Assembly (NCBI GenBank): GCA_016302585.1
Contig: JAEDNI010000014.1
Span: 1 to 39,126, forward strand
Source of the DNA: Paludibacteraceae bacterium
GTDB lineage: Bacteria; Bacteroidota; Bacteroidia; Bacteroidales; Paludibacteraceae
Reading direction: 5' to 3'
Length of the DNA stretch: 39,126 nucleotides
The notes under the pieces were generated by a model that saw only the letters and a list, made by a program, of their open reading frames with translations, did not search any database and was not told the origin of the DNA. The position numbers were made by a program, and so were the translations under genes. Every line of letters begins with the position of its first letter. Within the stretch, counting starts at the first letter, position 1. This document shows, piece by piece, positions 33,308-39,126 of the stretch.

Positions 33308-35123
33308 CAATTTTCCAAGTCTTCGATGCTTGTGTAGAATCTCCGGTGAGAATATCGGGGATGTTTGCTCCAGTTGCCTGCTCGGGATAAACGAGCATGT
33401 AGCTATGATGGGAGAAAAACTTATCGAGCATCGTAGGCACTTGGTCGAAAAGGGGATTATAAGAAGGTGTAGAAGGCCTTGCGTTAATCATGACAATCAT
33501 GTCATCCGGCTGCATCTGTTTAGCCAGCATGAGTGCGTCTTCCCAACTCTCCATTTCGCGATATCCGGCGCGCAGATATTTGCCTTTGCGGCGACAGAAT
33601 GCCTGCAATGCCTTTCTTGTATCTTCATTTGTGAAGAAGATCACTTTGGCACCTATTTGGCTACTGAGTCGCCGAACCAGTCCAAAACAGGAAATGAAGT
33701 CGTGCTCTTTCTCGGCGTAACGAGGTACAGCAACAAGGATACGTGAAATGGTGTTTATGGGTTGTGCGGGATGGTACACGATAGCTGCTTTGCTTTGTGC
33801 CTGAATGAGTCTAATTGCATCACTCCAATCTGTTTCGCTGGACAACTCAGGTTGACGCAGTTCGGTGAGTTCGCCTAATTCCTGCAACTCGTAATGTCTA
33901 TTTTCCGCTACCGTCATCATGAGCCATGAGTCCTCAATTTTATCTGCTTCCAAGCGTGCTTCTTCTTGCAAGGCTAATTGTTTGGCTGCGTATTCGGTGA
34001 TGAAGGACGAAGAAGTGCAGAGGACCAAAATCATAATGATAGAAGCGTTTAAGATCGCTGCATCGAAGACGCCGGCCTCAAAACCGATAGTAACGATAGC
34101 CAATGTGCCGGCTGCCGTAGCATGGGTCAGACCGAAGATGAGTTGGCGTTCTACCCCCTGCAGTTTGAAGCTCTTTTGGGCTATCCAAGAGGCAAGCCAT
34201 TTACCGACCAGTTTAGTAGCAATCATCACGATAGCGATGATGAGCGTATGCCATCCACTCCAAAGGAGCGATATATCAATCATCATACCCACGCCAATTA
34301 GGAATAAGGGCACGAAGAGGTTGTTTCCAACGAAGTTGATACGCTGCATCACCGGACTGAGATTTGGCACCAGTTTATTCATAGCTACGCCGCACATGAA
34401 GGCACCGAGGATGCCTTCCAACCCGGCCCAATCAGCCATCCAAGCGGATACGACCATCATGGTCATGATAATCAAGAATCCGCTGGTAGGATCGGACCAA
34501 CGCTTGAAGAAACGTTGTGTTATTTTCGGGAAGATAACCAGAATATGCAAGAGCGTCAGAGCAATCTTGCCCAGCACAATCCAAGTGGATGGTTGATCCA
34601 GTTCTGAAAGTGCTCCTTGTTGATGACTAATGAAGGCCAACATCAAGAGCGACAGCGTGATCGTGAGCATCGTGCCGCCAATGGCAATATTTGCTGCTGC
34701 GTTCTTCTGTACTCCATATCTGCTGACAATGGGATATGTCATAAGCGTATGGCTACTGTACATCGCACCTAAAAGGGAACTGGTGATCCAGTCAAAGCCC
34801 AGTAATTTACTGGTTAAAAGACCTAAACAATAGGGGAAGATAAACGACAGAATTCCGAATAACATGGCGCGTGTGCGCTGTTGCCGGAAATCGTTGATAT
34901 CCACTTCAATACCCGCTTGCAACATGATATACAACATGCCGATTTTGCCCAGCGTTTGGATGGAAGAGCTGTCCGGAAGTAAGCCGAAACCGTACTCACC
35001 GACCAGAATACCGACGATGATAAATCCCACAATGCTGGGGATTCTAATCTTACGGCAAATCATCGGCACCAGAAGTATGGCTCCTAAGACGATGGCAATA
35101 ATAGCAAGGGGATTAGTGATCAT
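33264..35123 (-). CDS. Cation:proton antiporter (CPA2/KefB-like) with a C-terminal USP-like domain
   Basis: A 619-residue protein. The N-terminal ~380 residues form 12-13 helices of the CPA2 family (ICRKIRIPSIVGFIIVGILVGEYGFG, GMLYIMLQAGIEVD, GAFMCGVAMN, LTHATAAGTLAIVTIG). The soluble C-terminus (about 430-610) contains ILVAVPRYAEKEHDF and resembles universal stress protein domains rather than the RCK/TrkA-N domain of KefB. It probably exchanges Na+ or K+ for protons across the inner membrane. Its start overlaps the uvrA stop by 4 bp. Confidence 0.87.
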   Translation of the reverse strand: MITNPLAIIAIVLGAILLVPMICRKIRIPSIVGFIIVGILVGEYGFGLLPDSSSIQTLGKIGMLYIMLQAGIEVDINDFRQQRTRAMLFGILSFIFPYCLGLLTSKLLGFDWITSSLLGAMYSSHTLMTYPIVSRYGVQKNAAANIAIGGTMLTITLSLLMLAFISHQQGALSELDQPSTWIVLGKIALTLLHILVIFPKITQRFFKRWSDPTSGFLIIMTMMVVSAWMADWAGLEGILGAFMCGVAMNKLVPNLSPVMQRINFVGNNLFVPLFLIGVGMMIDISLLWSGWHTLIIAIVMIATKLVGKWLASWIAQKSFKLQGVERQLIFGLTHATAAGTLAIVTIGFEAGVFDAAILNASIIMILVLCTSSSFITEYAAKQLALQEEARLEADKIEDSWLMMTVAENRHYELQELGELTELRQPELSSETDWSDAIRLIQAQSKAAIVYHPAQPINTISRILVAVPRYAEKEHDFISCFGLVRRLSSQIGAKVIFFTNEDTRKALQAFCRRKGKYLRAGYREMESWEDALMLAKQMQPDDMIVMINARPSTPSYNPLFDQVPTMLDKFFSHHSYMLVYPEQATGANIPDILTGDSTQASKTWKIVSTLKRWILSFQQR

Positions 35124-37768
35124 ATGAATTTTCCAGTGATACTTTTCTTAGATTTTTTGATATCTTCGACCGTTCCTTCCGCGACGATTGTTCCTCCTCC
35201 TCGTCCGCCTTCAGGTCCCAAATCGAGAATCCAGTCGCAGGCCTTGATGACATCGGTGTTGTGCTCAATGATAATGACGGTATTTCCTTTGTCCACCAGG
35301 CGACGCAGCACATTGAGCAACACGCGAATATCTTCGAAGTGTAAGCCTGTGGTAGGTTCATCAAGGATATATAAGGTCTTGCCCGTTGAAGGACGGGAAA
35401 GTTCGGTAGCTAACTTAATTCGTTGGCTTTCTCCACCGGAAAGCGAAGTAGAGGCTTGACCGAGTTTAATATAGCCTAATCCGACCTCTTGAATGGTCTT
35501 TATCTTACGTAGGATACGTGGTTGCGGTTCAAAGAACTCCACAGCCTGATTGACGGTCATATCGAGCACATCGGCGATGGATTTTCCTTTCCATCTCACT
35601 TCGAGCGTCTCGCGGTTATAGCGCTGTCCGCCGCAGGTCTCGCATGAAACGAATACGTCGGGCATAAAGTGCATTTGGATTGTTTTGTAACCGTTTCCCA
35701 TGCACTCTTCACATCGTCCGCCTTTGGCGTTGAAGGAGAAACGCCCGGCTTTCCAACCTCGGATCTTTGCTTCCGGCAGTTGTGCAAAGAGTTCCCGGAT
35801 GTCATTAAAAACATTCGTGTATGTTGCCGGATTTGATCGAGGAGTGCGACCGATAGGAGATTGATCCACATTGATGACTTTATCGATATACTCCATGCCT
35901 GCGATGGCTTCGTAAGGCAGGGGTTGCTGCTTGCTGCGATAGAAATGTTGACTGAGAATAGGGTACAGGGTTTGGTTGATCAGGGATGATTTTCCAGAAC
36001 CGCTGACACCTGTGATACACACCATTTTTCCTAATGGAATACGCGCTGTGACGTTTTTCAGGTTGTTGCCCGTACAGCCGGAGAGTGTAAGCCATTTATC
36101 GTCATTCTTTGCTTTCTGCCGGCTTTCATCCGTTCTATCTGCCGTGACCGATTTTGTGCCGTTCAGATATTGGGCGGTAAGTGTGTCGGTCTTGAGCAGT
36201 TCTTCGGGTGTGCCGGAGAAGAGTACTTTACCTCCAAGTCGTCCGGCTTTTGGACCGATATCAACGATCCAATCTGCCTCTCGCATGATTTGTTCATCGT
36301 GCTCGACGACAATGACTGAATTATTCATGTCTCGCAGTTCCTTTAGGCTGCGTATAAGTCTCTGATTATCACGTTGATGTAGCCCGATGGATGGTTCATC
36401 AAGGATGTATAAAACGTTCACTAACCGACTGCCTATTTGGGTGGCTAACCGGATCCGTTGACTCTCTCCGCCGGAGAGCGATTCACTACTGCGGTTGAGG
36501 TTCAAATAACTGAGTCCTACGGACTGCATAAACTGCAATCTGGCACATATCTCTTTGAGGATGGGTTCAGCAATAGCTTTCTGTAAATCCGTCAGATCCG
36601 GAGAGTTAGGGATTTCGGTGAGCGTAGTCAATAATACATCAATATCCATCTCTGACAAGTCAGAGATCGTATACTTACCTAAGCGATAACTGCGTGCTTC
36701 TTTATTGAGTCGTTTTCCCTGACATTCGGGGCAGGTGATATACACTTCTTTCTCTTCCGTCTCTTCTTCGTCGGTTTGTGCAGAAGTGAGTTCCAACAAC
36801 TGTTCGTACCAATTGTCCTCTTGGATGATTTCATCCACTTCTTCTTTATCGACCTGGAGGCTTTCCGCTTTGATTTTTCCTAATCCTTTGCAGCACGGGC
36901 ACCAACCGGCGGGAGAGTTGAAAGAGAAGGTGTGCGGCGCAGGATCCATGTAAGAAAGACCTGTGTCCGGGCACATGAGGTTACGACTAAGGTAGCGCAT
37001 CTTGACGCCGTTCTCCGCTTGCGGGGTGGAGTCATCGATTTCGGAGATGAGCATGATGCCATTTCCTTGCGTCATTGCGCGGTCAACGGACTGCCGCAAA
37101 CGACGGATGTCCTCTTCATTGCCATCCGCCTTCGGTTTGAGCCGATCAACGACCACTTCTATGGTGTGCGTTTTATAGCGATCGAGCTTCATTCCGGCTA
37201 CAATCTCCCGCACTTCTCCATCCACTCGAACGAGTAAAAATCCCTTCTTGCGAATAGTCTCGAAAAGTTCTTTATAATGCCCCTTTCGCGCATTGATTAG
37301 CGGAGCTAAAAGCAGAATTTTCTTTCCGGCGTATTCGCGAATGATGAGATCGATGATTTGCTGGTCCGTATAGTGTACCATGGGCTTACCGGAAAGGTAA
37401 GAATAGGCAACTCCGGCTCGTGCATAAAGCAGACGAACGAAATCGTATACTTCGGTGATCGTTCCGACCGTAGAGCGCGGGTTTTTTGTGGTTGTTTTTT
37501 GGTCAATGGAAATGACCGGACTGAGACCTGTTATCTTATCGACATCCGGTCGCTGCATTTGGCCAATGAAACCGCGAGCATAGGAAGAGAAGGTATCCAT
37601 ATAGCGTCGTTGTCCTTCGGCAAAAATGGTGTCGAAAGCGAGCGACGACTTACCTGAGCCACTCAAGCCAGTGATGACTGTGAGTTGTTTTCGAGGCATA
37701 GAGACGCTGATATTCTTCAGGTTATGCACCCGAGCTCCGATGACTTCTATGTTTCCTTCTTTCTTCAT
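35120..37768 (-). CDS. uvrA: Excinuclease ABC subunit A, short form
   Basis: An 882-residue DNA-damage recognition ATPase of nucleotide-excision repair. It has Walker A motifs GLSGSGKSSLAFDTI and GVSGSGKSSLINQTL, two LSGGESQRI signatures, Walker B ILDEPSIGLH and ILDEPTTGLH, and an intact C-terminal zinc finger (CEECMGNGYK, then CETCGGQR). The UvrB-binding region is present. The first signature domain is unusual: CPDTG instead of CPxCG, and only about 48 residues between CCKGLG and CPECQGKRL where E. coli has about 124. The start at 37768 (MKKEGNIEVIGARVHN) is chosen because the promoter lies at 37786-37817; a longer in-frame start at 37858 would be upstream of it. Confidence 0.93.
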   Translation of the reverse strand: MKKEGNIEVIGARVHNLKNISVSMPRKQLTVITGLSGSGKSSLAFDTIFAEGQRRYMDTFSSYARGFIGQMQRPDVDKITGLSPVISIDQKTTTKNPRSTVGTITEVYDFVRLLYARAGVAYSYLSGKPMVHYTDQQIIDLIIREYAGKKILLLAPLINARKGHYKELFETIRKKGFLLVRVDGEVREIVAGMKLDRYKTHTIEVVVDRLKPKADGNEEDIRRLRQSVDRAMTQGNGIMLISEIDDSTPQAENGVKMRYLSRNLMCPDTGLSYMDPAPHTFSFNSPAGWCPCCKGLGKIKAESLQVDKEEVDEIIQEDNWYEQLLELTSAQTDEEETEEKEVYITCPECQGKRLNKEARSYRLGKYTISDLSEMDIDVLLTTLTEIPNSPDLTDLQKAIAEPILKEICARLQFMQSVGLSYLNLNRSSESLSGGESQRIRLATQIGSRLVNVLYILDEPSIGLHQRDNQRLIRSLKELRDMNNSVIVVEHDEQIMREADWIVDIGPKAGRLGGKVLFSGTPEELLKTDTLTAQYLNGTKSVTADRTDESRQKAKNDDKWLTLSGCTGNNLKNVTARIPLGKMVCITGVSGSGKSSLINQTLYPILSQHFYRSKQQPLPYEAIAGMEYIDKVINVDQSPIGRTPRSNPATYTNVFNDIRELFAQLPEAKIRGWKAGRFSFNAKGGRCEECMGNGYKTIQMHFMPDVFVSCETCGGQRYNRETLEVRWKGKSIADVLDMTVNQAVEFFEPQPRILRKIKTIQEVGLGYIKLGQASTSLSGGESQRIKLATELSRPSTGKTLYILDEPTTGLHFEDIRVLLNVLRRLVDKGNTVIIIEHNTDVIKACDWILDLGPEGGRGGGTIVAEGTVEDIKKSKKSITGKFI

Positions 37769-37785
37769 TGCACACAAAACGCATG

Positions 37786-37817
37786 CAAAGGTAGTAATAA
37801 AAGTTGAAAGTGGAAAG
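37786..37817 (-). promoter_or_regulatory. Promoter of uvrA-antiporter
   Basis: Minus strand TACCTTTG (37786-37793). The position 20 nt upstream holds CTTT (37814-37817), part of a 7-bp repeat rather than the usual TTTG/CTTG. The leader is about 15 nt. Confidence 0.6.
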
Positions 37818-37828
37818 TGGAAAGTTAA
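37801..37828 (-). repeat. 7-bp tandem repeat over the uvrA -33 region
   Basis: Minus-strand units ACTTTCC, ACTTTCC and ACTTTCA in tandem with degenerate neighbours. They cover the place of the -33 box. Unit length equals that of the hisS array, though the sequence differs. Confidence 0.7.
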
Positions 37829-37884
37829 AAGAAATTCATTTTTAGGGCAATTCGACACTTTTTAAAGAAATTTTTGCGCGCGGG

Positions 37885-37916
37885 CTTGCGTATATAAAAA
37901 AAAAGTTGTACCTTTG
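37885..37916 (+). promoter_or_regulatory. Promoter of gmd
   Basis: CTTG (37885-37888), 20 nt, TACCTTTG (37909-37916). The ATG at 37936 gives a leader of about 13-15 nt. Confidence 0.82.
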
Positions 37917-37935
37917 CGCGAATTTTTGTGAATTT

Positions 37936-39045
37936 ATGAGTAAAACAGCATTAATAACAGGTGTAACGGGGCAAGATGGAAGTTACTTGTCCGAGTTCTT
38001 ATTAGCCAAAGGGTATGAGGTTCACGGTATTATTCGCCGTAGTTCAGTTGATTTCCGCGAGCGAATTGCTCACTTGGAGGGAACACCTCATTTTCACTTA
38101 CACTATGCCGATATGAGTGACTCGATGTCGCTTGTGAAATTGGTGGGAAAAGTGCAGCCGGATGAGATCTATAATCTGGCGGCCCAGAGCCATGTGCAGG
38201 TCAGTTTCGATGCTCCGGAGTTCACAGCGGATGTAGATGCAGTAGGTGTACTGCGTATCTTGGAAGCGGTAAGAACGAACCACTTAGAGGCAAAATGTAG
38301 GATTTATCAGGCTTCGACGAGTGAGTTGTACGGAAAAGTGGAGGATGTGCCTCAAAGTGAGACGACCCCGTTCCATCCGTATAGCCCATATGCCGTAGCC
38401 AAGTTGTACGGTTATTGGATTATTAAAGAGTACCGCGAGGCATATAATATGTTCTGCTGCTCGGGTATCTTGTTTAATCATGAGAGTGAGCGCCGCGGCG
38501 AGACGTTCGTGACGAGAAAAATCACATTGGCTGCCGCTCGTATAGCGCAAGGAATGCAGGATTGCTTGTATCTGGGCAATCTGGACAGTTTGCGTGACTG
38601 GGGTTATGCAAGGGATTATGTGGAGTGTATGTGGTTGATTTTGCAGCATGAGACGCCTGAAGATTTTGTGATCGCTACGGGTGTGCAGCATAGTGTTCGT
38701 GAGTTTGCGACCTTGGCGTTCCACCATGCGGGTATTGAGTTGCGATGGGAAGGTAAGGGTATCGACGAAAAGGGAATTGTTAACAACCTCACCCCGGCCC
38801 TCTCCGAAAGAGAGGGAGTTAAGGTTGGCGATGTGGTAGTGGCTGTAAGTCCGGATTTCTACAGGCCGACAGATGTGGTGAATTTGTTAGGTGATCCGAC
38901 GAAGGCGAAGAGAGAGTTGGGCTGGAATCCGCAGAGCACGAGTTTCGAGCAGTTGGTAGAGCTGATGGTGAAGCATGATATGCAGAAAGTGACTCGTGAA
39001 CACTTCAATCTGGCCGAGTATTTGGAGAAGGGAATAGTTAAATAA
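37936..39045 (+). CDS. gmd: GDP-mannose 4,6-dehydratase
   Basis: A 369-residue short-chain dehydrogenase that converts GDP-mannose to GDP-4-keto-6-deoxymannose, the first step to GDP-fucose and related sugars. It has the NADP motif GVTGQDGSYLSEFLL, RRSSVDFRERIAHL, NLAAQSHVQVSF, the catalytic STSELYG and YSPYAVAKLYGYW (Tyr-x3-Lys), NHESERRGETFVTRKI and DFYRPTDVVNLLGDPTKAK. The ATG at 37936 is chosen because it follows the promoter; the in-frame start at 37906 lies inside the promoter. A 39-bp repeat adds NNLTPALSEREGV after GKGIDEKGIV, where homologs have a short loop. It supplies sugar precursors for surface glycans. Confidence 0.97.
   Translation: MSKTALITGVTGQDGSYLSEFLLAKGYEVHGIIRRSSVDFRERIAHLEGTPHFHLHYADMSDSMSLVKLVGKVQPDEIYNLAAQSHVQVSFDAPEFTADVDAVGVLRILEAVRTNHLEAKCRIYQASTSELYGKVEDVPQSETTPFHPYSPYAVAKLYGYWIIKEYREAYNMFCCSGILFNHESERRGETFVTRKITLAAARIAQGMQDCLYLGNLDSLRDWGYARDYVECMWLILQHETPEDFVIATGVQHSVREFATLAFHHAGIELRWEGKGIDEKGIVNNLTPALSEREGVKVGDVVVAVSPDFYRPTDVVNLLGDPTKAKRELGWNPQSTSFEQLVELMVKHDMQKVTREHFNLAEYLEKGIVK
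38782..38820 (+). repeat. Family 1 palindromic element, short form, inside gmd
   Basis: 39 bp with a perfect 7-bp hairpin, CCCTCTC (38798-38804)/GAGAGGG (38810-38816). It has 32 of 39 positions in common with the pheT coding-strand copy and the same frame. It encodes NNLTPALSEREGV. Confidence 0.85.
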
Positions 39046-39060
39046 AACCAAAATCACGGA

Positions 39061-39082
39061 ATATATACATATATGTATATAT
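39061..39082. repeat. 22-bp perfect A/T palindrome after gmd
   Basis: A perfect inverted repeat centred between 39071 and 39072 (left arm ATATATACATA), 15 bp after the gmd stop. It could be a weak transcription end; no T run follows. Confidence 0.6.
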
Positions 39083-39106
39083 AAGGTGGTGCGGGATACG
39101 ACATAA

Positions 39107-39126
39107 GTCTTACATGAGTCTTACAT
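39107..39126 (+). repeat. 11-bp tandem repeat at the window edge
   Basis: GTCTTACATGA followed by GTCTTACAT, cut by the end of the window. The first eight bases equal the start of the Family 2 unit (GTCTTACA), so it may be the edge of a larger array. Confidence 0.5.

Noticed and set aside
37769..37858. N-terminal extension of uvrA
   Set aside because: The extra codons cover the promoter and a 7-bp tandem repeat; the family N-terminus begins at 37768.

Overview
The window looks like a chromosomal segment of a member of the order Bacteroidales (phylum Bacteroidota). Several lines support this. Every clear promoter has the Bacteroidetes form (TTTG or CTTG, then 20 nt, then TAnnTTTG). The start codons have no Shine-Dalgarno sites, only A/T-rich leaders. 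The gene families are also typical: a GldF-like permease, a DoxX/thioredoxin-like protein of the BT_3928 type, DUF1599, a C10 (streptopain-type) protease with a Bacteroidales-style C-terminal tail, and a MurA with Asp in place of the catalytic Cys. Most genes are ordinary core genes of mid GC content. A short AT-rich islet lies at about 15.6-17.4 kb.

Layout. 1-243: a strongly structured RNA ending in a terminator-like hairpin. 245-3982 (+): a surface-polysaccharide operon (GtrA flippase-like protein, GT2 polyprenyl-phosphate glycosyltransferase, multi-span GT-C-like protein, UDP-galactopyranose mutase). 3983-4331: two terminators and an orphan minus-strand promoter, a candidate small RNA. 4332-10969 (-): operon pheT-prfC-nucleoside permease-gldF-like-yfcE-like. 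11131-15541 (+): nadE-murB-murA, divergent from pheT. 15655-17196 (+): AT-rich CoiA-like gene. 17422-20881 (+): hypothetical gene-dsbD-rlmB-rluA family. 20846-24514 (-): tpiA-gamma carbonic anhydrase-pyrH-frr-rsgA. 24652-31512 (-): outer-membrane protein-waaA-hisS-DUF1599-DoxX/Trx-like-C10 protease. 31661-33307 (+): tsaD-exosortase-like. 33264-37768 (-): uvrA-cation/proton antiporter. 37936-39045 (+): gmd. The themes are the cell envelope (MurA/B, WaaA, Glf, Gmd, sugar transferases), translation (PheT, PrfC, Frr, HisS, RlmB, RluA, RsgA, TsaD) and nucleotide/NAD metabolism.

The most unusual signal is a set of short repeats inserted in frame inside conserved housekeeping genes. Family 1 is a GC-rich palindromic element. 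A 39-bp form encodes nearly the same 13-residue peptide in pheT and gmd. An inverted copy lies in the rluA-family gene. A longer form with a 48-bp core (47/48 identical) sits in the adjacent genes murB and murA. Family 2 is a 16-bp tandem unit, GTCTTACAGCGAAGCG, in dsbD and rluA, with a relative at two sites in rsgA. It has no stop codon in any of its three forward frames and is read in the same frame (S/N-S-E-A/T-V/I) at all four sites. Family 3 is a 7-bp unit read through in hisS. Related A/T-rich repeats occupy operon junctions and one promoter. Together these suggest that repeats spread in this genome and persist in genes when they remain translatable.
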